Shown here piece after piece: positions 42,536 through 53,772 of a stretch of 64,000 bases of DNA. Below the pieces are notes generated by a model. That model searched no databases and was not told where the DNA came from. It saw nothing but the letters and a program-made list of their open reading frames with translations. Source of the stretch: Reyranella sp. (GTDB taxonomy: Bacteria; Pseudomonadota; Alphaproteobacteria; Reyranellales; Reyranellaceae); NCBI RefSeq assembly GCF_004297405.1, contig NZ_SCVC01000006.1:310001-374000 (forward strand). The letters are read 5' to 3'. The position numbers and the translations under genes are program-made. The first letter of the stretch is position 1, and every line of letters starts with the position of its first letter.

Positions 42536-43045
42536 ATGAGCAAGAACTCAGCGAAGCGAGCACCGGTGGAGAAGCCGCCGGTCGTCCTGAAGCAGAAGAT
42601 GGCCAAGCCGATCTCGGCCTATACCGACCCGGCGGCACTACGTACCCTGATGCAGAATGCCAAGCGCATGGGCCGCGACGATATATGGCGGGAAGCGTTC
42701 CTGCGCCTCTGCTCGCTGGAAGGCGCAGAGCAGACGGATCCCTTGCATCGCGATTTCCATGAGATGCTGGCCGCATACGAGCAGTTGCTGAGCGAGAAGA
42801 ACGGTCGCGCGACGCGGGCCAGCCGGACGCGCATGAAGCTGAAGGCCAAGGGCGTCGTTGCCAGCCTCGAGGATTTGGTCAGAAGCAAGGAACCTACCGA
42901 GGGCTTTGAACTTCTCGTCGCGAGCAATTTCGTTGAGATGACGGGCGAGCAGATCGTGCTGAAGTATCCCGACCAGTTTTCGCCGGAAGCGATTGCTGCT
43001 GCCAAGACACGACTTGCGGCCGTGGCGCCTGCTACCAAGGACTAG
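42536..43045 (+). CDS. Hypothetical basic helical protein
   Basis: A 169-residue protein rich in Lys/Arg and Ala, helical throughout. It has an N-terminal basic tail (KNSAKRAPVEKPPVVLKQKM), a helical middle (LMQNAKRMGRDDIWREAF then LRLCSLEG) and a C-terminal helix (SPEAIAAAKTRLAAV). There are no export or membrane signals. A CAGGAG site precedes the ATG at 42536. The mid region RATRASRTRMKLKAKGVVAS is strongly basic and could bind nucleic acid. No family known to me. Confidence 0.65.
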   Translation: MSKNSAKRAPVEKPPVVLKQKMAKPISAYTDPAALRTLMQNAKRMGRDDIWREAFLRLCSLEGAEQTDPLHRDFHEMLAAYEQLLSEKNGRATRASRTRMKLKAKGVVASLEDLVRSKEPTEGFELLVASNFVEMTGEQIVLKYPDQFSPEAIAAAKTRLAAVAPATKD

Positions 43046-43074
43046 CAACACGAGGACATAGTGGGCGGCCTGGA

Positions 43075-43680
43075 ATGATCCTGATCGGCATCAACCGCTC
43101 ACCTTATACCCGCCGCGTCGCGATCACGCTCCAGGCCTATGGCCTACAATATGAGCAGCGCGATGTTTCAGGTTTCGGCAATCGCGAGGAGGTACGGGCC
43201 GCCAATCCGCTGGGGCGCATTCCTGCGCTCGTGCTCGACAGTGGCGAGACGCTGGTCGACAGCGGCGCCATCGTCGACCATCTCGACGAAACCTATGGCG
43301 GCGACCAGCCACTGACTCCGGCACGCGGCGATGGACGCCGGGCTGTCCTACGAGTCTCTGCGCTGATGATGGGCGCCTGCGACAAGGGCCTGCAGGCGGC
43401 TTACCATCGCAACCATGTGCCGGTGGAGAAGCTGCATCAGCCTTGGATCGACGATTGTCTGATGCAGATGGCAACTGCCCTGAAGGCGGTCGATGCCAAG
43501 GCAGCGACCGGCTCGGCATATTTGCTGCTCGGCCGCCTGACACAGGCGGATATCACGACCTTTGTCGCCGAGCGCCTGGCGCGCGGTATCGGCATCGACA
43601 CCGAAGCGGCGATGCCGAATCTGCGTGCTCTGACCCGTCGACTGTTGGAAGAGCCACCGTTTCGGTCGACGGAGCCGTAG
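43075..43680 (+). CDS. Glutathione S-transferase family protein
   Basis: A 201-residue GST with INRSPYTRRVAITLQAYGLQ (Ser-Pro-Tyr at the active site), NPLGRIPALVLDSGETLVDS with the cis-Pro, and helical C-terminal LLLGRLTQADITTFVAERL. Convergent with the next GST; only 3 bases separate them. It is divergent in sequence from the others, so not a recent duplicate. Confidence 0.9.
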   Translation: MILIGINRSPYTRRVAITLQAYGLQYEQRDVSGFGNREEVRAANPLGRIPALVLDSGETLVDSGAIVDHLDETYGGDQPLTPARGDGRRAVLRVSALMMGACDKGLQAAYHRNHVPVEKLHQPWIDDCLMQMATALKAVDAKAATGSAYLLLGRLTQADITTFVAERLARGIGIDTEAAMPNLRALTRRLLEEPPFRSTEP

Positions 43681-43683
43681 CGC

Positions 43684-44325
43684 CTAGGCTGGCTCCTGGT
43701 CGCGGGCGGCCCACATCTTCTTGAAGGCCGGTCGCGCCTGGCAGGCCGCGAGCCAGGCTTTCACCTTGGGCGCCGCGTCGAACAACTCAGGCGCAGCCAG
43801 GGCGTAGCGCAGCACTTCGGCAGCGTTGATGTCCGCCACTGTGAAGCGGCCGCCAACCAGGAAGCCGTCTGCGAGGGCGCGGTCGAGCACGGAGAAGGGG
43901 GCCTTCAGCGCCTCGACGGACGCATCTGCAGACTTGGTGTCCTTCGTTCCCCAGGGATTGCCGACGCGATTGTAGAGCACGTTGAGCGCGTTCGACTCGA
44001 CTTCGGTCGCTGCCCACAGCGCCCACATGCTCATCTGGCCTTCCTCGGCGATATCCTTCGGCGCGAGCGGGCCACCATGCTTGCGCGCGAGATAGAGATT
44101 GATGGCGAGCGACTCGTGCAGAACCAGTCCATCGTCCTCGATCGAGGGAATGTGGCCATTGGGATTCACTTTGAGGAATTCCGGCGAACGGGTGTGCAAC
44201 ATGCCGGCAGGCACGGGACGATAGTGCTGAATCACCGGCACATGCTTGAAGGGGATGCCCAGCTCTTCCGCCAGCCAAATGTTGCGAGACGCCCGCGAGC
44301 GGTAAACGCCGTAAATCGTAAGCAT
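43684..44325 (-). CDS. Glutathione S-transferase family protein
   Basis: A 213-residue GST: LTIYGVYRSRASRNIWLAEE, NPNGHIPSIEDDGLVLHESL and a C-terminal domain with DGFLVGGRFTVADINAAEVL. The Ser (RSRAS) in the first loop replaces the catalytic Tyr, as in beta/theta-like classes. ATG at 44325 is preferred; a few more residues are possible upstream. The only plausible job is detoxification or a small cofactor-type role. Confidence 0.9.
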   Translation of the reverse strand: MLTIYGVYRSRASRNIWLAEELGIPFKHVPVIQHYRPVPAGMLHTRSPEFLKVNPNGHIPSIEDDGLVLHESLAINLYLARKHGGPLAPKDIAEEGQMSMWALWAATEVESNALNVLYNRVGNPWGTKDTKSADASVEALKAPFSVLDRALADGFLVGGRFTVADINAAEVLRYALAAPELFDAAPKVKAWLAACQARPAFKKMWAARDQEPA

Positions 44326-44447
44326 TTTCTTGTTTCTAAGCCTCAAACCAAACAGGGAAACCCTCTACAGAGACGCTGCAGAAAGTGATGGCAATCATCA
44401 CATTTCAAACAGTATGTTGTCGACGGGGAGTGGTTGGGAGGCGTTGC

Positions 44448-47400
44448 GTGAAGCGTGGTTACAAGCGTTCGTCTGCAGTACGCAGGCGACTGGGGAGAAG
44501 TGCGACTCAAGGACTTCTGGCCATCTGGGGAGCGGGAACTTTCCTCGCAACAGCGGCGACGGCAGCGGACTTCACCGTCAGCAACACCAACGACAGCGGA
44601 GCCGGCTCGCTGCGGCAGGCCATCATCAATTCGAACGCCGCAGGCGGCTCCAACACCATCAACTTTGCCACGAGTGGCACGGTCACCTTAGCCAGCGACC
44701 TGCCGGCGATTACGAGCAGCGTCAGCATTGCCGGCAACAGCGCGACGCTCAATGGTGCCAATGCCCACCGCGGCCTGTTGGTCTATTCGGGCACGGTCGC
44801 GATCCAGAACTTCATCATTCAGAACGCCACTGCAACCGGAGGCAGAGGGGGCGACGGCAATGGCGCCGGCGGCGGCGGTGCCGGTCTGGGCGGCGCTTTG
44901 TTCGTTGCGGCTGGAGCGTCCGTTACCGGCTTCAACCTCAGCATCGTCGATAGCAAGGCGGTTGGCGGGGCGGGCGGAACGTACAACCTGAATTTCGGCG
45001 GCGGTGGCGGCGGTGGCCTTGGGGGAGATGGTGGGCGATCCGGTCAAGACCCGGAAGGCACCGGCGGTGGCGGAGGCGTCGGCCGCGTCGCAAGTGGCGG
45101 TGCGAGCAGCAGCAATGGCGCCGCGGGCATCGTCGCGGGCCAGCCGGGTGGCGGGGCCGGTGCTTTGGGCGCCGCTGGAACCGGCGGAACTGCCGGCGGT
45201 GGCGGTGGCGGCGGTGGGATTACCAGTTCTGCTGGCGGCGGCGGCGGCGGCGGTATTGGCGGCGGGACGGCGACCGCGAGCACTGCGGGCAACGGCGGGT
45301 TCGGTGGCGGTGGCGGTGGCTTGAGCAACCTGCCCGAGCTGGCCGGCGGCAACGGCGGTTTTGGGGGCGGCGGTGGAGGTGGCAGCGGCAGTGGCGCTGG
45401 TGGTGGCGGCAACGGCGGCTTTGGTGGCGGCAGCGGCGGCGCAGCCCAAAGCCTCTCTGCGGCGTCCGCTGGCTTCGGAGGTGGCACCGGCGGCAACGAT
45501 GGCGGCGGCGGCGGTGGTGGGCTCGGCGCGGGTGGTGGCATCTTCGTCCAGCAGGGCGGGAACCTTCTGCTGACTGGACCGCTCATCGTCGGCGGAAACA
45601 GCGTGGCGCTCGGGAATGGAGGTTCCAGCCAATACGGCACCAGCGGAACGGCAGGATCGGCATTCGGCGCTGGCATCTTTCTGCAGGGCAACGGCCAACT
45701 CACCTTCTCGGCGGGTACCGAGGGACAAACGATCACGGACGTTATCGCGGACCAGACAGGATCTGGTGGAACGGGCGCCAATGCCGGTAGCTATCAGCTA
45801 GTCATCAACGGCCCCGGAACGCTCTACCTGCAGGCCAACAACAGCTACAGCGGCGGCACTCTGGTGAACGGCGCCACGCTGTGGGCCGATTCCGATGCCA
45901 GTCTGGGAACCGTCAGTGGTGCCCTTACCCTCATGGGAGGCACCTTTCAGCCCCTGACAAGCATCGATACGTCCCGGCAGATCGTGATGGGCGGGGGCAA
46001 CAATACGATTCTCGTCGGTACGGGAATCGAGCTGGCGGCCCCGGTTGCTGGCCCTGGCAATCTGACCAAGGTCGGCCTCGGGCTGATGACACTGAAAGAC
46101 TCGTCGACCTTCACCGGCAACCTGGTCGTGAGCCAAGGGACGGTTGGGCTGGCGGCTGCAGATTTTTCGCGCATCCCCGTGATTACCGTCGCCTCGTCGA
46201 CGACGCTTGCGATCAATGCGCCGACGGTGGCGATTGCGGCCCTGTCTGGCAGCGGTACAGTAAGCGTCGGCAGCAACACGCTGCGCATAGGAGTTGGCAC
46301 GTCGTTCCAGGGCAGCTTCACCGGCAATGGGCAAATCTCGGTCGCCGCGCCTGTCCATTTGTCCGGCGTGTCGAGTTTCTCAGGGACCGTCGGCATTGGT
46401 GCCGACGCCACACTCGGACTGATCGGTGCTGCATCGCTCGCCGCGGCAAGCCAAATCCAGTTTGAATACACCGGTGCCTCCACGGGCGCTTTCGACATCT
46501 CCGGTACGAACGCGGGTGCATCGGTCAATGTCCTGTCCGACATTGTCGGCGGCGGTGTCGTCAATCTTGGCTCCAAGACGCTGTCCATCGCTCAAAATTC
46601 CACTTTCGCCGGCGTGCTTCGCGATGGTGGTTCGGGTGGTGGCACAGGGGGCCAGCTCAATGTGACCGGGGCGACAACCAGCCTGGGTGGGGCCAATGCT
46701 TACACCGGTGCCACGACCGTGCAGGGCGGAGCGCGTCTTGCCTTGACTGGCGCAGGCAGCATCGCAACCTCGAGTCAGGTCAATCTCGCGGGCGTCCTGG
46801 CGGTCTTCGATATTGCGGCGGCCGCTGGCGGGCGCTCGATCCAAAGCCTGACGGGCCAGGCAGGCTCGGTCGTGGCTCTGGGCGCCAACAGCCTGACAGT
46901 CGGCAATTCGGCATCGACGACATTTGCCGGATCAATCGCAGGCACGGGAGCCCTCATCAAGCAGGGGACGGGAACGCTGTCGCTGACTGGCGCCAATGCA
47001 GTCGGCGGCACAACGGTGAACGGAGGCCTGCTGGTTGTGAATGGCAGCCTGACGGGCGGCGTCACCGTGGCGGCGGGTGGCACCGTCGGCGGCATCGGCA
47101 CGATCAGCGGACCGTTCGTCAGCAATGGCGGCATCCTGGCGCCGGGCAATTCGATCGGTACCCTGAATGTTAACGGCAGCTTCGCGCAGAACGGCACGAC
47201 CTACGCCGTCGAGGTGAACGCGGGCGGTCAGTCCGACCTGATCAATGTCTCGGGTGCGCCTGGTACGGCTGCGATCAATGGGGGCACCGTGCAGGTGCTC
47301 GCCCAGCCTGGCAGTTATCGGCAAACGACGACCTACACGATCCTGACCGCGACCGGAGGGGTGAGCGGAACCTATAGCGGCGTGACGAGCAACCTGGCGT

Positions 47401-48647
47401 TCCTGACACCTTCGCTGAGCTACGGTGCCAACAATGTGCTGTTGACCCTGACGCGCTCGGCCAACGCGTTTGCCAGCGGTGCGCAGACACCGAATCAACT
47501 GGCCGTGGCCACGGTCCTGGATCTCGTGGCGCCGATGGCGGCGGGCGACTTTGCCGACGCCCATGCTGCAATGATCGGCCTGACGACAGGGCAAGGGCCA
47601 GCGGCGTTGGATGCGATCAGCGGCCAGCCCTACACCGGCTTGGGCGCGATGAACATCGCTGCGGGTTTGACCTTCCTCAACACGGTAGGCCGTCAGGTTG
47701 CGGATGCTCGCGCCGGGGGAGGAAGCGGCACACGCGTGGCGTTGGCGACCGCGGACGAAGCGGCCTGCGCCGAGAATACATGCGATGCCATGGCCCCAAC
47801 CAATTGGAGTGCCTGGCTGAGTGGCCTCGCGGGTTTCGGCAGCGTCGGCGGCAGCACGAACGCAGGCACGCTGACCTACAGCCTGGGTGGCGCGGCAGTC
47901 GGTGTCGACTATCGTTTCGATCCGCGCTTCGTAGCGGGGTTGGCCATCGGCTTCAGCAGCAGCCAGCAATGGGTCGGTGGCTTCCTGGGTAATGGCTGGT
48001 CGAATACCTACAGCGCGGCGCTTTACGGGTCCTTCACCCAGGGCGGTTTCTACGCCGACGGGCTCGTCGGCTATGGCTGGTCGGACAACCGCATGCAGCG
48101 CGTGCTCTCGATTCCCGGCCTTGCCTCTTTGGTTGCCACCGGCAACACGGGTGCTTCGCAGTTCCTGGGGCAGATCGAGGTCGGCTATCGGATTGGCCTC
48201 CATGAACCGACGCAGGTTTCACTGACTCCATTTGCGCGCTTCCAGACGGTGGCGGCATCACAGAGTGGCTTTGCCGAGAGCGGCGCAAATTCTCTCAGCC
48301 TGGTCGTTGCCAACCAGAATACGACCAGCGTCCGCACGGTGCTGGGTGTCGACCTGGCCGCCAATCTGCCGATCGGGAGTCAGCGAACCCTGGATACGAC
48401 GCTGCGTCTGGGTTGGGCGCATGAATATGCGTCGACGGTACGGCCAATGACCGCGTCCTTCGCGGGCGCGCCGGGAGTGCCGTTCACGGTCTACGGGGCG
48501 GAGCCACTGCGCAACGCGGCGGTGATCGGCTTTGGTCTCAACACGAAGATCGGCGATCGGACATCGATCTACGCCCGCTACGACGGTGAGATCACGGGCC
48601 GCGACGACATGCATGCTGTCTCGGCAGGGTTTCGCTTCACCTGGTGA
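44448..48647 (+). CDS. Glycine-rich autotransporter (type Va secretion)
   Basis: A 1399-residue outer-membrane autotransporter. The GTG at 44448 has GGGAGG about 7 bases upstream; ATG at 44385 is possible but without one. Layout: an extended basic signal peptide (1-39, ending LATAATA), a pectate-lyase-like start (SNTNDSGAGSLRQAIINSNA), a very Gly-rich block (about 134-371), then autotransporter beta-repeats (TLSLTGANAVGGTTVNGGLL is one). The C-terminal 12-strand barrel domain spans about 1115-1399 and ends SAGFRFTW with an aromatic last residue. It would show a passenger on the cell surface for adhesion or biofilm. Confidence 0.9.
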   Translation: MKRGYKRSSAVRRRLGRSATQGLLAIWGAGTFLATAATAADFTVSNTNDSGAGSLRQAIINSNAAGGSNTINFATSGTVTLASDLPAITSSVSIAGNSATLNGANAHRGLLVYSGTVAIQNFIIQNATATGGRGGDGNGAGGGGAGLGGALFVAAGASVTGFNLSIVDSKAVGGAGGTYNLNFGGGGGGGLGGDGGRSGQDPEGTGGGGGVGRVASGGASSSNGAAGIVAGQPGGGAGALGAAGTGGTAGGGGGGGGITSSAGGGGGGGIGGGTATASTAGNGGFGGGGGGLSNLPELAGGNGGFGGGGGGGSGSGAGGGGNGGFGGGSGGAAQSLSAASAGFGGGTGGNDGGGGGGGLGAGGGIFVQQGGNLLLTGPLIVGGNSVALGNGGSSQYGTSGTAGSAFGAGIFLQGNGQLTFSAGTEGQTITDVIADQTGSGGTGANAGSYQLVINGPGTLYLQANNSYSGGTLVNGATLWADSDASLGTVSGALTLMGGTFQPLTSIDTSRQIVMGGGNNTILVGTGIELAAPVAGPGNLTKVGLGLMTLKDSSTFTGNLVVSQGTVGLAAADFSRIPVITVASSTTLAINAPTVAIAALSGSGTVSVGSNTLRIGVGTSFQGSFTGNGQISVAAPVHLSGVSSFSGTVGIGADATLGLIGAASLAAASQIQFEYTGASTGAFDISGTNAGASVNVLSDIVGGGVVNLGSKTLSIAQNSTFAGVLRDGGSGGGTGGQLNVTGATTSLGGANAYTGATTVQGGARLALTGAGSIATSSQVNLAGVLAVFDIAAAAGGRSIQSLTGQAGSVVALGANSLTVGNSASTTFAGSIAGTGALIKQGTGTLSLTGANAVGGTTVNGGLLVVNGSLTGGVTVAAGGTVGGIGTISGPFVSNGGILAPGNSIGTLNVNGSFAQNGTTYAVEVNAGGQSDLINVSGAPGTAAINGGTVQVLAQPGSYRQTTTYTILTATGGVSGTYSGVTSNLAFLTPSLSYGANNVLLTLTRSANAFASGAQTPNQLAVATVLDLVAPMAAGDFADAHAAMIGLTTGQGPAALDAISGQPYTGLGAMNIAAGLTFLNTVGRQVADARAGGGSGTRVALATADEAACAENTCDAMAPTNWSAWLSGLAGFGSVGGSTNAGTLTYSLGGAAVGVDYRFDPRFVAGLAIGFSSSQQWVGGFLGNGWSNTYSAALYGSFTQGGFYADGLVGYGWSDNRMQRVLSIPGLASLVATGNTGASQFLGQIEVGYRIGLHEPTQVSLTPFARFQTVAASQSGFAESGANSLSLVVANQNTTSVRTVLGVDLAANLPIGSQRTLDTTLRLGWAHEYASTVRPMTASFAGAPGVPFTVYGAEPLRNAAVIGFGLNTKIGDRTSIYARYDGEITGRDDMHAVSAGFRFTW
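44848..45560 (+). repeat. Glycine-rich low-complexity segment in the autotransporter
   Basis: About 700 bases coding runs of Gly broken by Ala, Ser, Asn and Phe, with repeated units such as GGNGGFGGGGGG and SAGGGGGGGIGGG. The DNA is GGC/GGT-rich and imperfectly repeated, a likely place for length change by slippage. Confidence 0.85.
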
Positions 48648-48671
48648 GGTCGGGTCGAACGATGCGCCGCT

Positions 48672-50204
<1,533 letters not shown>

Positions 50205-50205
50205 G

Positions 50206-51765
50206 TCAGTTCACCGCCTTGGTAAAGTCCCGCCAGTAGGGCTCGCGCAACTCACGCTTCAGCACCTTGCCGGCTCCGGAGAGAGGCAGCGGATGATCAC
50301 GAAAATCGACACTGCGTGGGCATTTGTAGCCGGCGATTCGCTCACGGCAATGCTCCATGATCTCGTCGACAGCAAGCATTACGCCGGGTTTCGCCACGAC
50401 GATGGCGTGAACTCGCTCGCCCCAGCGCTCGTCGGGAACACCGATTACGGCGACCTCGGCGACGCCCGGCATCAGCGAGATCGCGTTCTCGACTTCCGCC
50501 GAATATACGTTCTCGCCGCCAGAGATGATCATGTCCTTGAGGCGGTCGACGATGAAGACGAAGCCTTCCTCGTCCATGTAGGCGCCATCGCCCGAATAGT
50601 ACCAGCCATCCTCGAGCACCGCGGCGGTCTCGGCCGGCTTGTTCCAATAGCCCTTCATGATGTTGGCGCCGCGGATCGCCAGCTCGCCCGCGGTGCCAGT
50701 CGGCACTTCCTTCCGCTCAGCATCGACGACCTTGACCTCACAGGCCAGCACGGTCTGGCCGCACGACTTCAGCCGGCCGGCAAAAGGGCCATCGAGTACC
50801 GTGTAGCGAGGGTCGAGCAGGGTGACGATCGGCGAGGCCTCGGTCATGCCATAGCCATGCATCAGGCGGACATGCGGCATCACCTGCATGGCCTTGCGCA
50901 GGACGCCCTCGGGCATCGGCGATGCACCGTAGAGAATGAAGGATAGCGTCCTGATGTCGAACTCCGAAAAACTCGGATGGTTGACGAGCATGTTGATCAT
51001 GGTCGGCACGAACTGCGCGTGCGTCACCTTCTCCATCTGGATGGTCTGCAGGACTTCCATCGGCTCGAAGCGCGGTACGAAGGCGTGGCGGCCGCCCGAC
51101 ATGGTGACGCCGAACGTGGAAGCGCCGTCGGCCAGGTGAAACATGGCGCCAGAGTGGAGGTAGGTCGTGTCGGCGGTGAAACCCATGCCGGCCACACCGT
51201 TCAGCGCATTCACGACCAGGTTCGTGTGGGTGAGCATGACGCCCTTGGAGCGCCCCGTGGTGCCGCCGGTGTAGAAGAGGCCGGCCAGGTCGTCGTTGCA
51301 GGCGCCCGCGTCGTCGATCGCCTCGTAGTTGGTCAGATCCTCGTAGTGCAGCATGCCTTCGGGGCCCGGCAGGTCGTCGAGCCAGAGGACTTCGCGCAGT
51401 GCCGGCGTCTTGCCATCGAGCGCGGGCAGGTGATGCGCCATGCCGGTATCGATGAACAGAGCAACGGCACCGGAATCATTCAGGATGTACTCGATCTCGG
51501 GGGTGGCGAGGCGTGTGTTGAGCGGCACCATCGCTGCCCCCAGCCAGGGGATGGCGTACATCAGTTCGAGATAACGATCGGAGTTCAAAGCCAGGATGGC
51601 GATCCTGTCGCCGCCGCGCACACCTAGTGCGGAAAGCGCGCCGGCGACCCTGCTCACGCGATCTACGCTCTCCCGCCATGTCCGCCGCCGGCCGGCGAAG
51701 CTGGTGGCGATGCCGTCCGGCCGTGTCTGGGCGGCGCGGCGCAGCCCTTGAGTGAGTGCAAACAT
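50206..51765 (-). CDS. Acyl-CoA synthetase / AMP-dependent ligase
   Basis: A 519-residue ligase of the same superfamily, with GLFYTGGTTGRSKGVMLTH (Gly in place of the usual Ser in the P-loop, YTGGTTG), GYGMTEASPIVTLL, GWYYSGDGAYM and a late SGAGKVLKREL lysine block. It is about 35-40 percent similar in layout to the neighbour, so it is an old duplication or a separate acquisition. First gene of the operon; divergent from the P450 gene (61 bases), suggesting shared control of oxidation and activation of a hydrophobic acid. Confidence 0.93.
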   Translation of the reverse strand: MFALTQGLRRAAQTRPDGIATSFAGRRRTWRESVDRVSRVAGALSALGVRGGDRIAILALNSDRYLELMYAIPWLGAAMVPLNTRLATPEIEYILNDSGAVALFIDTGMAHHLPALDGKTPALREVLWLDDLPGPEGMLHYEDLTNYEAIDDAGACNDDLAGLFYTGGTTGRSKGVMLTHTNLVVNALNGVAGMGFTADTTYLHSGAMFHLADGASTFGVTMSGGRHAFVPRFEPMEVLQTIQMEKVTHAQFVPTMINMLVNHPSFSEFDIRTLSFILYGASPMPEGVLRKAMQVMPHVRLMHGYGMTEASPIVTLLDPRYTVLDGPFAGRLKSCGQTVLACEVKVVDAERKEVPTGTAGELAIRGANIMKGYWNKPAETAAVLEDGWYYSGDGAYMDEEGFVFIVDRLKDMIISGGENVYSAEVENAISLMPGVAEVAVIGVPDERWGERVHAIVVAKPGVMLAVDEIMEHCRERIAGYKCPRSVDFRDHPLPLSGAGKVLKRELREPYWRDFTKAVN

Positions 51766-51826
51766 CCCACGATGCTAGTGGCCTGCTCGTTCGCGCCGCA
51801 AGTGGGTTCGTGCTAAGGAAAGGGGC

Positions 51827-53062
51827 ATGAACGACATGACCCCGCCAGCCGGACAGGGCGCACCGATCGAGTTCAACCCGCTCGATCCAGCTTTCATCGC
51901 CGATCCGTACCCGTTCTATCGGCATCTGCGCGAAACGGCGCCGGTGTTCAAGGCGCAGCAGGGCTTCTGGCTGCTCACGCGCTACGAAGATGTCGCTTTT
52001 GCACTGCGCGACAAGCACTTCGGCAAGGACTTCGCCGGCAATATGCAGCGCCGCTACGGCACGAACCGCATGGAGGAGCCGGCGGTCGCCAGCCTGGCGC
52101 GGACCATGCTGGTACAGGATCCGCCTGACCATACGCGGTTGCGCAGCCTCGTCACTAAGGCCTTCACGGCACGGCGTGTTGCCGACATGCGGCCGCGCAT
52201 CAAAGCGCTGGTCGACGCGCAGCTCGATCGCGTGGCCGACAAGGGCGAGATGGACGTCATGCGCGACCTGGCGCATCGCCTGCCGGTGATCGTGATCTGT
52301 GACATGCTGGGCATCCCTGAGGAGCATCGCGCGCCGTTCCTGGCCGGCAGCAACGTCAACGGCCGCATCCTCGAACCGGTGCCGATGACTCGCGAGGAAC
52401 TCGACCAGGCCAATCGCAACACCCAATTGTCCGGCCTCTATTTCAAGCAGCTCTGCGACCTGCGTCGCCGCGATCCGCAGGACGATCTGACGACTGAGTT
52501 GGTGAGGGCGGAGGAAGCCGGCGACAAGCTGTCGGCCGAGGAGCTTGAGGCCAACATGGGCCTGCTGTTCGGCGCTGGCCACGAGACCACGACCAACCTG
52601 ATCGGCAACGGCCTGCTGGCGCTCCATCGCCAGCGTGATCAGTGGGAGCGGCTGAAGGCCGATCCTTCGCTGATCCCCAACGCCGTCGAGGAGCTGTTGC
52701 GCTTCGACTCCTCGGTGCAGCTCACCGGTCGGGTGACCCATGCCGAGGTCGAGGTCGGTGGCGTGACCCTGGGGCCGCAGGAAAGTGTGGTCATGCTTCT
52801 CGGCGCGGCCAACCGCGATCCAGCGCAATACCAGGATCCCGATCGGCTCGATGTCGGCCGGCCGAATATCCGGCCGCTGTCGTTTGGTGGCGGCATCCAT
52901 TTCTGCCTGGGTGCACAGCTCGCGCGTCTCGAAGCGGAACTCGTCTTCGCCGCACTGATCGAACGGATGCCGACCCTCGAACTGCCGGAGAGGGATACAC
53001 CCGCCTGGCGGCGTAGCTTTACCCTGCGTGGGCTCAGCAAACTTCCGGCGGTGTGGCACTAG
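51827..53062 (+). CDS. Cytochrome P450
   Basis: A 411-residue soluble bacterial P450. I-helix AGHETT (250-255), ExxR at Glu289-Arg292 and the heme loop FGGGIHFCLG with Cys360 are intact. It hydroxylates a hydrophobic substrate; a ferredoxin partner is not in the window. AGGAAAGGGGC precedes the ATG. It is followed by the PP2C gene, whose first codon lies at the P450 stop, and is divergent from two acyl-CoA ligases. Confidence 0.95.
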   Translation: MNDMTPPAGQGAPIEFNPLDPAFIADPYPFYRHLRETAPVFKAQQGFWLLTRYEDVAFALRDKHFGKDFAGNMQRRYGTNRMEEPAVASLARTMLVQDPPDHTRLRSLVTKAFTARRVADMRPRIKALVDAQLDRVADKGEMDVMRDLAHRLPVIVICDMLGIPEEHRAPFLAGSNVNGRILEPVPMTREELDQANRNTQLSGLYFKQLCDLRRRDPQDDLTTELVRAEEAGDKLSAEELEANMGLLFGAGHETTTNLIGNGLLALHRQRDQWERLKADPSLIPNAVEELLRFDSSVQLTGRVTHAEVEVGGVTLGPQESVVMLLGAANRDPAQYQDPDRLDVGRPNIRPLSFGGGIHFCLGAQLARLEAELVFAALIERMPTLELPERDTPAWRRSFTLRGLSKLPAVWH

Positions 53063-53064
53063 AC

Positions 53065-53772
53065 ATGGCGGCGCGCTGGCGGGGCGAGGGTGGCCAACAT
53101 CAAGGCGCCCGCCCTTACCAAGAAGATAGTTGGCGTCAGGTGACGCTAGGTGACGGCTCGCTGCTGGCGGTCGTGGCTGACGGCATGGGTGGTCATGCGG
53201 GCGGCGCGATCGCGAGCAAGCTCGCGGTCGACGCTTTCGTCAACGCCGTGGAGCAGGGCGGCGGTCTGGCCGATGGGTTGAAGGGCGCCAACGCAGCCGT
53301 GGGCAGGGGCACGGTCGGCAAGCCGCAGCTTGCCGGCATGGGCGCAACCCTGGTGGCGGTACACTTGCGCGGCGACGAGGTGCGCTGGATCAGTGTCGGC
53401 GATTCGCCATTCTTCCTTGTCGAGATGGGCCGGATCGAGCGACTGAACGCCGACCATTCCATGGCGCCGCAGATCGACGCGATGGTGGCGCGCGGCCTGC
53501 TGACGGAAGAGGAAGCCGAGCATCATCCCGGACGCCATACATTGCGTGAGGCGGTGATGGGCGATCCATTGACCCTGGTCGACAATGGCAGCCGCCGGCT
53601 CGGCCCCGATGCGCGCCTGCTGGTGTGCAGCGATGGTATCCAAAGCCTCAAGATGGAGCAGATCCTGGCGCAGATCGGACGTCCGGTCGGCGGTATCATC
53701 GAGGCCGTCCTGGCCGCGGCCAAGGAACATCAGGACAATGTGACGGTCGTGAAGCTGGAGCGGGCGCGATGA
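53065..53772 (+). CDS. PP2C-family protein serine/threonine phosphatase
   Basis: A 235-residue metal-dependent phosphatase of the bacterial Stp1 kind. Motifs in order: RPYQEDS, VVADGMGGHAGG, GMGATLVAVHLRGDEVRWIS with VGDSPFF, VCSDGIQ and DNVTVVK. All metal-binding Asp are kept. The ATG at 53065 is used; a GTG at 53053 inside the P450 end adds four residues. No kinase gene is near. Its stop overlaps the asparaginase ATG (ATGA), so it is part of that operon. Confidence 0.9.
   Translation: MAARWRGEGGQHQGARPYQEDSWRQVTLGDGSLLAVVADGMGGHAGGAIASKLAVDAFVNAVEQGGGLADGLKGANAAVGRGTVGKPQLAGMGATLVAVHLRGDEVRWISVGDSPFFLVEMGRIERLNADHSMAPQIDAMVARGLLTEEEAEHHPGRHTLREAVMGDPLTLVDNGSRRLGPDARLLVCSDGIQSLKMEQILAQIGRPVGGIIEAVLAAAKEHQDNVTVVKLERAR

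Noticed and set aside
44848..45560. Glycine-rich DNA as a CRISPR array or a PE_PGRS gene
   Set aside because: Repeats are irregular and in frame with the autotransporter, without spacers; PE_PGRS needs a PE domain and the N terminus here is an autotransporter signal.
45044..45781. Antisense proline-rich open frame across the autotransporter
   Set aside because: Proline runs come from reading GGC/GGT glycine codons backwards; no start signal or family.
53625..53768. Upstream extension of the asparaginase gene inside the PP2C gene
   Set aside because: The ATG at 53769 gives the exact ReAV-type residue numbering; the extension is PP2C coding sequence in another frame.
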